NCBI RefSeq assembly: GCF_036067295.1
Contig: NZ_CP107954.1
Location: 1,984,001 to 2,048,000, forward strand
Direction of reading: 5' to 3'
DNA: 64,000 bases
Source: Kribbella sp. NBC_00382
GTDB lineage: Bacteria > Actinomycetota > Actinomycetes > Propionibacteriales > Kribbellaceae
A model generated the notes under the pieces. That model was not told the origin of the DNA. It ran no database searches and saw nothing but the letters and a program-made list of their open reading frames with translations. Each line of letters begins with the position of its first letter. Position 1 is the stretch's first letter. This document shows, piece by piece, positions 34,632-44,634 of this stretch. Position numbers and translations under genes: made by a program.

Positions 34632-36294
34632 GACGCCTAGACTGAATGACGCGGAAGCGACTCGCAACGTATGCGCCGTCCGTGTACGTGGCGTTAGCCG
34701 CCGGGTTCGCTCCGGTGCCGTGGAAGTCGCTGAAAGCAGCCGATTGATTGACGAAGACCTGGCCGGTCAGGTTCTCCGACAAGGCGACCCCGACCTCGAG
34801 GGCAGCCTCGCGGACCTCGTCCAGCACAGCAGCGTCGGTGGAGTAGACGCCGGCCGTCATCGCGCCGCCGTCGCCGACCGTCTGGCGGAACAGCGCGATC
34901 GATTCGGCGGTACCGCTGGTGTGGACCAGGAAGGACACCGGGCCGAAGCACTCGCGGCTGAAGACGTCCTCGTTCTTGGCGTCCAGAGCGACCAGCAGCG
35001 GCGTCCGGACGACGGCATCGGGGTATGCCGGGTGCGTGATCGCGCGGGACTCCAGCACGACATCGCCGTACTCCGGGGCGAGCTCGAGCCGGTTGACGAC
35101 GGCCTTGTTCACGATGCCGCCGAGCAGCTCGACCGCGCGGGCGTCGTCGCCGAGCAGCTTGCTGATCGAGTTGGCGATGCCGGCCCCGACCTCGTCGAAG
35201 GTCTTGTGGCCCTCGTCGGTCTCGATGCCGTCGGCCGGGACGAACAGGTTCTGGGTGGTGGTGCACATCTGGCCGGAGTACAGCGAGAGCGTGAAGGCGA
35301 GGTTGTTGCAGAGCGCCTTGAACGAGTCGGTCGAGTCGATGATGACCGCGTTGACGCCGGCCTTCTCGGTGAAGACCTCGGCCTGGGTCGCGTTCTGCTC
35401 CAGCCAGTCGCCGAACTCGGTACCACCGGTGAAGTCGATCAGCTTGACCTCGGGGCGCAGCGCGAGCGGCTTCGCCAGGCCGTCACCGGGGCGCTCGGCG
35501 GCCAGGGTGACCAGGTTCGGGTCGTACCCGGCCTCGGCGAGCACCTCGCGGGCCACCTCGACGGTGATCGCGAGCGGCAGTACTGCCAGCGGGTGCGGCT
35601 TGACGATCACGGCGTTGCCGGTGACGAGCGAGGCGAACAGGCCCGGCCACGAGTTCCAGGTCGGGAACGTGTTGCAGCCGATCACCAGCGCGACGCCGCG
35701 GCCGGTGACGGTGAAGTTCTTCTCCAGCCGGATCGGGTCGCCCTTGGCCGGCTTCTCCCAGATCGCGGTCGCCGGGTAGCGGCTCATCTCCTCGTACGCG
35801 TAGGCGATCGCCTCCAGCGCCCGGTCGAGCGCGTGCGCGCCACCGGCCTGGAACGCCATCACGAACGCCTGGCCGCTGGTGTGCTGGACCGCTCCTGCCA
35901 GCTCGAAGACCCGCTTGTGCAGCCGGTCGAGGATCTCCAGCGTGACGCCGACGCGGCCGTCGATCCCGCCCTTTCGCCAGTCGCTCAGGCCCTTTCGGGC
36001 AGCCGCGAGCAGCTCGTCGAGGCCGGCCTCGACGGTGCGCGGGTACTCGACGTCCAGCGGTACGCCGAACGGCGACTCCTCGGAGCTGACCGTGCCGACA
36101 GCGCCCGGCGTCTCGAGCGCGTACGTCGTACCGCGGTACGCCTCGAAAGCGGCCTTGCCGTCCTCGGCTGCCGTCTCCCCGTAGACCCGCGGGCTCGGCG
36201 ACTCCGGGAACGCCGAGTAGTAGCCACGACTGCGGATCGCAGTCAGCGCGCCGTCGAGCCGTTCGCGGTGGGCAGCCAGCCAGTCAGTAGTCAT
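34624..36294 (-). CDS. paaN: Phenylacetic acid degradation protein PaaN (aldehyde dehydrogenase)
   Basis: A 556-residue aldehyde-dehydrogenase-fold protein of the PaaN type found in actinobacteria, which oxidises the ring-opened aldehyde in phenylacetyl-CoA catabolism. Visible: the nucleotide-binding part ALVIGCNTFPTWNSWPG, VIVKPHPLAVLPL, the FTGGTEFG Rossmann loop and the catalytic Cys in SLYSGQMCTTTQN. The length suits PaaN and lacks the hydratase part of PaaZ fusions. A -10 box (TAACAT) seven bases before ATG 36294 and no ribosome site point to leaderless expression. It is divergent from paaI-thiolase-paaK. Confidence 0.93.
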   Translation of the reverse strand: MTTDWLAAHRERLDGALTAIRSRGYYSAFPESPSPRVYGETAAEDGKAAFEAYRGTTYALETPGAVGTVSSEESPFGVPLDVEYPRTVEAGLDELLAAARKGLSDWRKGGIDGRVGVTLEILDRLHKRVFELAGAVQHTSGQAFVMAFQAGGAHALDRALEAIAYAYEEMSRYPATAIWEKPAKGDPIRLEKNFTVTGRGVALVIGCNTFPTWNSWPGLFASLVTGNAVIVKPHPLAVLPLAITVEVAREVLAEAGYDPNLVTLAAERPGDGLAKPLALRPEVKLIDFTGGTEFGDWLEQNATQAEVFTEKAGVNAVIIDSTDSFKALCNNLAFTLSLYSGQMCTTTQNLFVPADGIETDEGHKTFDEVGAGIANSISKLLGDDARAVELLGGIVNKAVVNRLELAPEYGDVVLESRAITHPAYPDAVVRTPLLVALDAKNEDVFSRECFGPVSFLVHTSGTAESIALFRQTVGDGGAMTAGVYSTDAAVLDEVREAALEVGVALSENLTGQVFVNQSAAFSDFHGTGANPAANATYTDGAYVASRFRVIQSRRHA

Positions 36295-36307
36295 GACAGT
36301 GATGTTA
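36295..36307 (-). promoter_or_regulatory. Leaderless promoter of paaN
   Basis: On the minus strand TGTAACAT (an extended -10) ends seven bases before the ATG at 36294, so transcription should start at or next to the start codon. No ribosome site is present. Confidence 0.6.
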
Positions 36308-36368
36308 CAGTCCATGACCAGATCGGGGCTAGAGTGTCACAACCACTCCCTACCGCTGGGTGGACCGA

Positions 36369-36790
36369 ATGGGCAATGAGCTGGCAAGCCGCGTCGCGGC
36401 CGCCATGTGGGCCGATGACTCGGCCAGCGCGGGCCTCGGCATGCGCCTGGTCTCCGTCGCCGAAGGCACGGCCGAGCTCGAGATGACGGTCCGCGACGAC
36501 ATGGTGAACGGCCATGGCATCGCGCACGGCGGTTTCATCTTCACGCTGGCCGACTCGGCCTTCGCTTTCGCCTGCAACTCCCGCAACCTGGTGACCGTGG
36601 CCCAGGCGTGCGACATCGTGTTCATCGCCCCCGCGCAACGCGGCGATCTGCTGGTCGCCGAGGCGCGGCAGCGGACGCAGTACGGGAAGAACGGGATCTA
36701 CGACGTGACGGTCCGGCGCGGCGACGACGTGATCGCCGAGTTCCGCGGCCGCAGTCGTCAGTTGTCGGGCACCATCGTCAAGGAGGATTC

Positions 36791-36794
<4 letters not shown>
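36369..36794 (+). CDS. paaI: Hydroxyphenylacetyl-CoA thioesterase PaaI
   Basis: A 141-residue hotdog-fold thioesterase. NGHGIAHGGFIFTLADSAFAFACNS is the PaaI active-site signature, where the Asp in LADSAFA acts and the HGG loop binds CoA. Reaction: hydrolysis of stalled ring-hydroxylated phenylacetyl-CoA to free CoA. GTG 36360 in frame is a possible earlier start, but ATG 36369 is better placed after GGTGGA. The stop overlaps the thiolase start by ATGA. Confidence 0.92.
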
Positions 36795-37996
<1,202 letters not shown>

Positions 37997-38008
37997 GAGG
38001 CCTGTTGA

Positions 38009-39328
38009 ATGACTGAACGATTCCTCGGTGAAGCTCCGTCGGCGGACCTGCTCGACGACGGCGAGAAGCTGTCGGTCGACGAGCTGCGGTCGAAGCAGTT
38101 GGCCGGCCTGCAGACCACCGTGCGCGCGGCGTACGAGAACGTCCCGCACTACCGGGCGGCGCTGGACGGCGTCGGCTTCAAACCCGATGACCTGCAGGAC
38201 TTCTCCGATCTGGCCCGGCTGCCCTTCACCGGCAAGCAGGATCTGCGCGACAACTACCCGTTCGGCATGTTCGCGGTGCCGCGCGAAGAGGTCGTCCGCG
38301 TGCACGCCTCCTCCGGTACCACCGGCCGCCCGACCGTCGTCGGTTACACCCGCGACGACATCGACAACTGGGCCAACCTGATCGCCCGGTCGATCCGCGC
38401 GGCCGGTGGACGCGCCGGCGACGTCTGCCATGTCGCCTATGGCTACGGACTCTTCACCGGTGGCCTCGGCGCCCACTACGGCGCCGAGCGGCTCGGCTGC
38501 ACCGTCGTACCGATCTCCGGCGGGATGACCGAGCGGCAGGTCGACCTGATCCGCGACTTCGGCGCCCGGATCATCATGGTGACGCCGTCGTACTTCCTCT
38601 CCATCATCGACGAGATGGTTGCCCGAGGCATGGATCCGCGGGAGACCTCGCTCCGGGTCGGCATCTTCGGCGCCGAGCCGTGGACCGAGCAGATGCGGAC
38701 CGAGGTGGAGAACAAGACCGGCATGCACGCGGTCGACATCTATGGCCTGTCCGAGGTGATGGGCCCGGGCGTCGCACAGGAGTGCGTGGAGACCAAGGAC
38801 GGCCTGCACATCTGGGAGGACCACTTCTACCCCGAGATCATCGACCCGGTCACCGGCGAGACGCTGCCCGACGGCGAGGTCGGCGAACTGGTCTTCACCA
38901 CCCTCACCAAACAGGCCTTCCCGGTACTTCGGTACCGCACCCGCGACCTGACCCGCCTGCTCCCCGGCACCGCCCGCCCCGGGATGCGCCGGATGGAGAA
39001 GATCACCGGCCGCACCGACGACATGATGATCGTCCGCGGCGTCAACGTCTTCCCCACCCAGATCGAGGAACAACTCCTGCTGGTCGAGGGCCTGACCCCG
39101 CACTACCTCTGCGTCCTGACCCGCCCCAACCGCCTCGACGAACTCACCGTCCAGGTCGAAGCCGCCCCGGACCTCCCGACCTCGTCCTACGCGTCAGCCG
39201 CCATGGCCCTGTCCCGCCGGGTCAAGGACCGCGTCGGCGTCACCGCCAAGGTCGACGTACTCCCACCCCACGCCCTGGAACGCTCCCTGGGCAAGGCCAA
39301 GCGGATCAGCGACCAGCGGAACCGCTAG
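38009..39328 (+). CDS. paaK: Phenylacetate-CoA ligase
   Basis: A 439-residue adenylate-forming enzyme that activates phenylacetate to phenylacetyl-CoA with ATP. The ATP loop SSGTTGRPTVVGYTRDDI, DIYGLSEVMGPGVAQEC and YRTRDLTRLLPG are typical of PaaK. The C-terminal lid ends with the conserved Lys region GKAKR. Length is the usual about 435. GAGAGG lies before the ATG at 38009. The paaABCDE oxygenase genes are not in the window, so the pathway must be split. Confidence 0.95.
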   Translation: MTERFLGEAPSADLLDDGEKLSVDELRSKQLAGLQTTVRAAYENVPHYRAALDGVGFKPDDLQDFSDLARLPFTGKQDLRDNYPFGMFAVPREEVVRVHASSGTTGRPTVVGYTRDDIDNWANLIARSIRAAGGRAGDVCHVAYGYGLFTGGLGAHYGAERLGCTVVPISGGMTERQVDLIRDFGARIIMVTPSYFLSIIDEMVARGMDPRETSLRVGIFGAEPWTEQMRTEVENKTGMHAVDIYGLSEVMGPGVAQECVETKDGLHIWEDHFYPEIIDPVTGETLPDGEVGELVFTTLTKQAFPVLRYRTRDLTRLLPGTARPGMRRMEKITGRTDDMMIVRGVNVFPTQIEEQLLLVEGLTPHYLCVLTRPNRLDELTVQVEAAPDLPTSSYASAAMALSRRVKDRVGVTAKVDVLPPHALERSLGKAKRISDQRNR

Positions 39329-39677
39329 CTAGAACACCTCGAGGGGCACCCATCGGGCGGGCGCCCTGTTCACTCAACCCACTGGCAGGTTCTCGGGTCG
39401 CTGGCGTCAAGCATCAGGCCAGCGGTACAAAATCCCGCCAGCCGGCGCCGGGATCACTGCCCTTAACCGGTTCGGGGAGGATCTTGTCGGGGACCGCCTC
39501 CGTCAATCCCCAGAAACAGTTGCCTGAGGCACCTTGTGCTCCACCTGAGCATCTGGCCGCCGCCAGAACACTCACGTCGAGCACAAAGACGCCAAAACAG
39601 GCCAGCCCGGCAATCCGCAACGCGCGACTGCAGTTCGCGTCGAGGCGGTTGTGCGCCGGCGAGGGGTGCCGCGTTTG
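39329..39677. other. Non-coding gap between paaK and the TetR gene
   Basis: About 350 bases between convergent genes. Short open frames exist on both strands, but none has good codon use or a ribosome site. Base composition is more even than in the genes. A weak GGGC/GCCC hairpin lies near 39350-39370; no other structure was seen. Confidence 0.6.
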
Positions 39678-40298
39678 TCAGGGGATGAGCAGCTTGGGCA
39701 GGATCTTCTCGACGCCTTCGCGGAGGTCGTCGAGGGCCTTGGGCTCGCCCGAGAGGTGGCGGAGCAGCGCCTGCTGGAAGAGGCCGTCGAAGAGGGCGTA
39801 GGCGGTGGAGGGCGAGACGGTGATCTGGGTGCCGCTCAGGTCGCCGTACGTGCTGACGATCCGCCAGATCATCAGCTCGAGGGTCTTGTCGATCTCCAGC
39901 ACGTCCTCGCGGAAGTGCTCCTCGAACAGGGCCTGGTTGCGCAGGTCGTACCAGAGCCGGTGCATCGTGCCGTCCTCGTCGCAGGTGACGGCGAGCGCCT
40001 GGGCGAAGTCGGTCCGCAGTTGGTCGGCCGACCGCGCGGTCGCGACGATCTGGTCGTACCGGGTGACGCACTCGGCCTTGTAGAGCTTCACGCAGTACGT
40101 GATCAGCTCGACCTTGTCGCGGAAGTAGTAGTGCAGGACGCCGTGCGAGAAGTCGGAGTTCTGAGCGATCTCCCGCAGGCTGGTGCGGGCATAACCAAGC
40201 TCGGACAGGGTATGTAGCGCCGAGGTGGCCAGCTGAGCACGACGCTCAGCGAACTTGTCCACCTGACGGCGCGAGATCCGGTCCGTCACCTCGGTCAC
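39678..40298 (-). CDS. TetR family regulator of the divergent SDR operon
   Basis: A 206-residue repressor. The helix-turn-helix is TSLREIAQNSDFSHGVLHYYF (about residues 32-52), followed by KVELITYCV, a pattern shared with BetI/FadR-like TetR proteins. GTG 40298 is chosen because AGGAGG lies six bases upstream; longer upstream frames would cover the operators. Two palindromes at 40351-40388 lie in the divergent gap to the SDR gene, so it very likely represses both itself and the 40482-44010 operon. Inducer is presumably an acyl-CoA or its precursor (inference). Confidence 0.9.
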   Translation of the reverse strand: MTEVTDRISRRQVDKFAERRAQLATSALHTLSELGYARTSLREIAQNSDFSHGVLHYYFRDKVELITYCVKLYKAECVTRYDQIVATARSADQLRTDFAQALAVTCDEDGTMHRLWYDLRNQALFEEHFREDVLEIDKTLELMIWRIVSTYGDLSGTQITVSPSTAYALFDGLFQQALLRHLSGEPKALDDLREGVEKILPKLLIP

Positions 40299-40350
40299 GG
40301 TCTGCCTCCTGGGTTCATCTCTTGAAAGCTTAACCCGGCAATGAGATTTT

Positions 40351-40388
40351 CTTGACAGCTGTCCAAGGAACTCTTGACGACTGTCAAG
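40351..40388. promoter_or_regulatory. Two palindromic TetR operators
   Basis: CTTGACAGCTGTCCAAG (40351-40367) and CTTGACGACTGTCAAG (40373-40388) share the pattern CTTGAC-N4-GTC(C)AAG, spaced 22 bases apart, i.e. two helical turns. They lie between the divergent TetR and SDR genes. Confidence 0.72.
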
Positions 40389-40481
40389 AAAGTGGCAACG
40401 CTGTGTGGATCGCCCGGTCACCGCACCTCACCGGTGATCGGGCGGACTTGAAGGTCCAGCAGCCGGCCGAAGGGGAGAGTC

Positions 40482-41285
40482 ATGAGCGGGTACGACCTGA
40501 CCGGACGAAAAGCCTTGGTGACCGGGGGTGCGCGCGGACTCGGGGCCGGCATGGCCGAAGCTCTCGCGGCGGCCGGGGCCTCGGTCGTGATCGCCGACAT
40601 CGCGGAGGATCTCGGCAAAGCGACCGCCGACGCGCTCAACGACGGCGGCGCGACCGCGGCCTTCGTACCGCTCGACGTGACCGACGACGCGAACTGGGAG
40701 GCGGCGATCAGCGCCACCATCACCGAGCTCGGCGGTCTGGACATCCTGGTGAACAACGCCGGCGTCGAGCTGTCCGGCCTGGTGATCGACCTCGACCCGG
40801 CCGACATCCGCAAGATGCTGGAGATCAACGTCCTCGGCACGGCGCTGGGGCTGAAACACGCGTTCCGCGCGATGCGGCCGGAGGGACCCGCCGGGACTGG
40901 TGGCTCGGTGGTCAACATCTCCAGCGTCGCGGCGACCATCCCGTTCCCCGGCATCTCCGGCTACTCCGCGACCAAGTCGGCGGTCGACCGGTTGACCCGG
41001 GTGGCGGCGATGGAGTCCGGCAAGCTCGGGTACGGCGTACGGGTGAACTGCGTGTACCCAGGTCTCGTACCGACCGAGATGGGCATGAAGCTCGCGGCCG
41101 ACATGGTCACCCTCGGACTCTGGCCGTCGGCGGAAGCAGCCGTCGGGGACGTCATCGGACTGACCCCGCTCGGCCGGCTCGGCGAGGTCGGCGACATGGC
41201 CGACGCGGTCGTCTTCCTGGCCTCGGACGCGGCCAAGTTCATCACCGGTGCGGGCCTGCCGGTCGACGGCGGAATGGGAATGTGA
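40482..41285 (+). CDS. SDR family NAD(P)-dependent oxidoreductase
   Basis: A 267-residue classical short-chain dehydrogenase. The cofactor loop is TGGARGLGAGMA, with a following Asp-rich strand (VVIADIAED) favouring NAD. NNAGVEL, the catalytic Ser in NISSVAA, and YSATK complete the Ser-Tyr-Lys set. The C-terminus ends GLPVDGGMGM. GGGGAG precedes ATG 40482. It is first in an operon with a saccharopine-dehydrogenase-like gene and an acyl-CoA ligase. Together they may act on a hydroxyacyl or alicyclic CoA ester. Confidence 0.93.
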   Translation: MSGYDLTGRKALVTGGARGLGAGMAEALAAAGASVVIADIAEDLGKATADALNDGGATAAFVPLDVTDDANWEAAISATITELGGLDILVNNAGVELSGLVIDLDPADIRKMLEINVLGTALGLKHAFRAMRPEGPAGTGGSVVNISSVAATIPFPGISGYSATKSAVDRLTRVAAMESGKLGYGVRVNCVYPGLVPTEMGMKLAADMVTLGLWPSAEAAVGDVIGLTPLGRLGEVGDMADAVVFLASDAAKFITGAGLPVDGGMGM

Positions 41286-41287
41286 CG

Positions 41288-42403
41288 ATGAGCAAACCCG
41301 TCGTCGTCTACGGCGCCTCCGGCTACACCGGGCGGCTCGTCTGCGAGTACCTGCGCGAGTTCAACGTCCCGTTCATCGCGGCCGGCCGGGACAAGAAGCG
41401 CGTGCAGGAAGTACTCGACCGGGTGCCCGGCATCGACACCGTCGACCACGAGGTGGTCGAGGTCGAGCACGAGGTGAGCGCGCTGACGGATCTGTTCCGC
41501 GGCGCGAAGGTGGTCAGCAACATGGTCGGCCCGTTCGTCAAGTACGGGCCGGAGGTCGTCGAGGCGAGCCTGGCGGCCGGCTGCCACTACCTGGACACCA
41601 CTGGTGAACAGGACTGGCTGCTGGACGCGCAGAACGGGTGGGGTGACAAGTTCACCGCCGAAGGACTGTTGCTTGCTCCGGGAGTCGCTCAGATGTACAC
41701 GACCGGCGAGATCGCGGCGAACATCTGTCTGGAGACCCCTGGCCTCGACACCCTCGACATCCTGGTGCTGTGGAAGGGTTTCCCGACCTACGCGTCGACC
41801 CAGACCATCTTCACGATCCTCAAGGCGGACTGGCACTACCTGGAGCAGAACGAGCTGGTGAAGTGGGACCCGCTCAGCACCTTCGAGGTGAACGTCCCCG
41901 GCCAGCACGCGTCGGCCCTGGCGCTGCCCTGGGGTGGCACGAGTCATCCGGTCTGGTTCAAGAGCGATCCGCGGGTGGCCAACGTCAAGGTCGTCGGCGG
42001 CGTCTTCGACCGGACCGTCATGCAGGGTGTGGTCGAGGCGGTGAAGATGGTCGAGTCGCAGATCAAGACCCTGCCGGTGGAGCAGCAGGACGCCGCTCTC
42101 GCCGAGGTCGCCGCGTCGGTCCAGGCCAGCATGCCGCCTCGTGAGAACCCGCGGATCAACACGTCGCTGGACTCGGTCCACGCGTCCGGGCCGCTGGGAC
42201 GCGCGCATTGCGTGATCCACGGCAACAGCAACTACAAGCAGACCGGGGTGCTGCAGGCGTACGCCGCTTATTCGCTTCTACAGCAGCCGCCCAAGCGGGT
42301 CGGGCTCGCCTCCGCCTGCCAGGCCTTCGGTCACCGCGAGCTTCTCGGCGTACTGCGGAGCTTCGGACTGGTCCTCGAACCTGTAGTGACCGTCCACCAC
42401 TGA
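41288..42403 (+). CDS. Saccharopine dehydrogenase-like NAD(P)-binding protein
   Basis: A 371-residue protein with an N-terminal Rossmann fold, GASGYTGRLVCEYL, as in saccharopine dehydrogenase-like and trans-acting enoyl reductase proteins. CHYLDTTGEQDWLLD is the family's second conserved stretch. The true substrate of this group is not known. GTG 41282 overlaps the SDR stop (GTGA) and is a possible start; ATG 41288 is given here. The downstream CoA ligase follows after about 70 bases. Confidence 0.8.
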   Translation: MSKPVVVYGASGYTGRLVCEYLREFNVPFIAAGRDKKRVQEVLDRVPGIDTVDHEVVEVEHEVSALTDLFRGAKVVSNMVGPFVKYGPEVVEASLAAGCHYLDTTGEQDWLLDAQNGWGDKFTAEGLLLAPGVAQMYTTGEIAANICLETPGLDTLDILVLWKGFPTYASTQTIFTILKADWHYLEQNELVKWDPLSTFEVNVPGQHASALALPWGGTSHPVWFKSDPRVANVKVVGGVFDRTVMQGVVEAVKMVESQIKTLPVEQQDAALAEVAASVQASMPPRENPRINTSLDSVHASGPLGRAHCVIHGNSNYKQTGVLQAYAAYSLLQQPPKRVGLASACQAFGHRELLGVLRSFGLVLEPVVTVHH

Positions 42404-42474
42404 GACCGGGTGCGGGGGTGCCCAACTCTCACCCCCCCAAGGGTCCCCCCGCACCTGTACCACCTGGAGTTCGC

Positions 42475-44010
42475 GTGAGGCTGTACGACTATCTCGACAA
42501 GGGCGCATCGCTCGGAGCCGATGCGCCCTGCCTGACGATGGCCGGTACTTCGCTCAGCTACGCCGAGGTGCAGCAACTGTCGTGGCAGGTCGGCCGGGCC
42601 CTGCATCGCTCGACGGTGCTGCCAGGTGACAAGGTGGCGATCCTGTCCGCGAACAACCCGATCTCGTTCGCCTGCGTCTTCGGCATCGCCCGGGCGGGCG
42701 CGATCTGGTGCCCGATCAACCCGCGCAACGAGGCGGCCGAGAACCGCGACCTGCTCGACGCGTTCGACTGCTCCGCGTTGATCTTCCAACGGGCGTTTCT
42801 TCCACTGGTAGAGAAGATTCTGCCCGAGCTGCCCAAGCTCACCACGGTCATCTGCCTGGACGACTCATTGCCTGGGGCAATCAGCTTGGCGGAGTGGCTG
42901 ACGGATGTACCGGCTGATCCCTGGTCGCTGGAGCCTGCCGATGACACGGCGCTGCTGGTCGGCACCGGCGGTACCACCGGGCGACCGAAAGGGGTGATGC
43001 TGACCGAGCGCAACCTCGAGACGATGTCGGCGATCACCCTGATGAGCTATCCGTTCGACGGCCGGCCGGTGTACCTCGCGCTGGCGCCGCTGACCCACGC
43101 GGCGGGCGTACTGTGCTTTCCCGTCCTGACGCTCGGCGGCGAGATCGTGATCATGCCGGCGCCCGACCTGGACGAGTTCCTGGCCTTGGTCGAGCGGCAT
43201 CGGGTCACCCACACCTTCCTGCCGCCGACCGTGATCTACATGGTGCTGGCGCATCCCGCTCTGGCCACGACGGATCTCAAGTCACTGCAGTGCTTCTGGT
43301 ACGGCGCGGCACCGATGTCCGCGGCGCGGTTGGAGGAGGCACTGACCCGGATCGGGCCGGTGATGGCGCAGCTCTTCGGTCAGAGCGAGGCGCCGATGAT
43401 GATCTCCACGATGGCGCCGGCCGATCACTTCCACCCTGACGGTTCTTTGGCGGTCGAACGGTTCACCTCGGCCGGACGGCCCTCGCCGCTGACGCAGGTG
43501 GCGATCATGGCGGACGACGGGCGGCTGCTGGGAGCTGGAGAACGCGGCGAGATCGTCGTACGGGGTTCGCTGGTGATGGCTGGGTATTACAAGGATGCGG
43601 CGGCGACCGCCGCCGCATCGCAGTACGGGTGGCACCACACGGGTGACATCGGGTTCCTGGACGAAGACAACTACCTCTACATAGTGGATCGGGCGAAAGA
43701 CATGATCATCACGGGCGGATTCAACGTGTACTCGGCTGAGGTCGAGCAGGCGCTGATGACGTACCCGGCGATCCGCGACTGCGCGGTCGTCGGCCTACCG
43801 GACGAGAAGTGGGGCGAGCGGGTCACCGCGGTGCTGCAGCTGCACCCCGGGTTGACGGTCACCGAGTCGGAGGTCCGCAACTACGTGAAGAGCAAGCTCG
43901 GCAGCGTCAAGGCGCCGAAACAGGTGGTGGTCTGGCCCGATCTGCCGCGCTCGAAGGTCGGCAAAGTATTGAAGAGCGAGGTCAAGGCGAGGCTGCTAGG
44001 GTCGGAATGA
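42475..44010 (+). CDS. AMP-binding acyl-CoA ligase
   Basis: A 511-residue adenylate-forming CoA ligase. The P-loop is GTGGTTGRPKGVML, the A8 hinge HTGDIGFLDEDNYLYIVDRA and KDMIITGGFNVYSAEVE, and the catalytic Lys in RSKVGKVLK near the C-terminus. Start GTG 42475 has GGAG upstream; upstream frames overlap the preceding gene in another phase. Probably makes a fatty or aromatic acyl-CoA as entry step for the SDR operon. Confidence 0.92.
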   Translation: MRLYDYLDKGASLGADAPCLTMAGTSLSYAEVQQLSWQVGRALHRSTVLPGDKVAILSANNPISFACVFGIARAGAIWCPINPRNEAAENRDLLDAFDCSALIFQRAFLPLVEKILPELPKLTTVICLDDSLPGAISLAEWLTDVPADPWSLEPADDTALLVGTGGTTGRPKGVMLTERNLETMSAITLMSYPFDGRPVYLALAPLTHAAGVLCFPVLTLGGEIVIMPAPDLDEFLALVERHRVTHTFLPPTVIYMVLAHPALATTDLKSLQCFWYGAAPMSAARLEEALTRIGPVMAQLFGQSEAPMMISTMAPADHFHPDGSLAVERFTSAGRPSPLTQVAIMADDGRLLGAGERGEIVVRGSLVMAGYYKDAAATAAASQYGWHHTGDIGFLDEDNYLYIVDRAKDMIITGGFNVYSAEVEQALMTYPAIRDCAVVGLPDEKWGERVTAVLQLHPGLTVTESEVRNYVKSKLGSVKAPKQVVVWPDLPRSKVGKVLKSEVKARLLGSE

Positions 44011-44030
44011 ACCGAGAGGAGGTGAGCGCG

Positions 44031-44075
44031 ATGTCTACGACTATCGTGCTGCCTGCCTGTCGCGTCCGCGGCTGA
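44031..44075 (+). CDS. Tiny leader-peptide-like ORF
   Basis: A 14-codon frame encoding MSTTIVLPACRVRG with a strong AGGAGG site eight bases before its ATG. An in-frame ATG at 44007, overlapping the ligase stop, would make it 22 codons. It ends just before a hairpin and 34 bases before the first DinB gene. Short, well-initiated ORFs in this position are often attenuation or regulatory leaders in actinomycetes. Whether this one is translated is not known. Confidence 0.5.
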   Translation: MSTTIVLPACRVRG

Positions 44076-44076
44076 C

Positions 44077-44098
44077 AGGTGGCTTGTCTTCACCACCT
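44077..44098 (+). promoter_or_regulatory. Hairpin between leader ORF and DinB gene
   Basis: AGGTGG (44077-44082) and CCACCT (44093-44098) flank ten bases. The 3' arm lies directly against the ribosome site CAGGAG of the DinB gene, so folding could affect its translation. Confidence 0.5.
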
Positions 44099-44109
44099 CA
44101 GGAGCTGCA

Positions 44110-44634
44110 ATGACCGTGGTATCCCGTCCGCCGCTGACCTCTGACGAGCGGACCCAACTCACCGGCTGGCTGGACCTGCAGAGGTCCTTCGTCCGGATGA
44201 AATGCGAAGGCCTGACCGAGGCCGACGCCCATCGGGTGATGCTGTCCACCTCGCCGTTGATGACGATGGCGGGGCTGGTGGCTCACCTGCGCTGGAACGA
44301 GTACTCCTGGTTCCAGCTGAGCCTGATCGGCGTACCGGACACCGGCCAGACCCCTTGGACCAAGGACGGCCACCCCGACGCCGAGATGTTCGTCGACGAC
44401 GTACCGCTGGCTCAGCTGCTCGACGAGTACGACGAGGAGTGCGCCCGCTCGAACGCAACCATCGCGAACCTGTCTTTGGACGCACTCGAACAAGGCACCG
44501 GCGACGACGCCCCTGCCTCCCTGCGCTACATCCTCTGCCACATGATCGAGGAGACGGCCCGCCACGTCGGCCACCTCGACATCATCCGGGAACTCATCGA
44601 CGGCGCCACCCGCTACGACTGGCGCAACCCGTGA
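44110..44634 (+). CDS. DinB family protein (DUF664), copy 1
   Basis: A 174-residue four-helix DinB-fold protein. Probable metal-binding His residues are in VAHLRWNEYSW and HMIEETARHVGHLD, the three-His pattern of DinB/YfiT proteins, several of which are mycothiol- or bacillithiol-dependent transferases. It is nearly duplicated by the next gene. AGGAG lies upstream of ATG 44110. Possible role in detoxification with mycothiol (inference from the family and the high-GC actinomycete background). Confidence 0.9.
   Translation: MTVVSRPPLTSDERTQLTGWLDLQRSFVRMKCEGLTEADAHRVMLSTSPLMTMAGLVAHLRWNEYSWFQLSLIGVPDTGQTPWTKDGHPDAEMFVDDVPLAQLLDEYDEECARSNATIANLSLDALEQGTGDDAPASLRYILCHMIEETARHVGHLDIIRELIDGATRYDWRNP

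Noticed and set aside
39414..39620. Small minus-strand frame in the paaK-TetR gap
   Set aside because: No ribosome site and poor codon use; Cys content looks accidental.
40352..41287. 312-codon extension of the saccharopine-like protein
   Set aside because: It reads the SDR gene out of frame as Arg/Gly-rich sequence.
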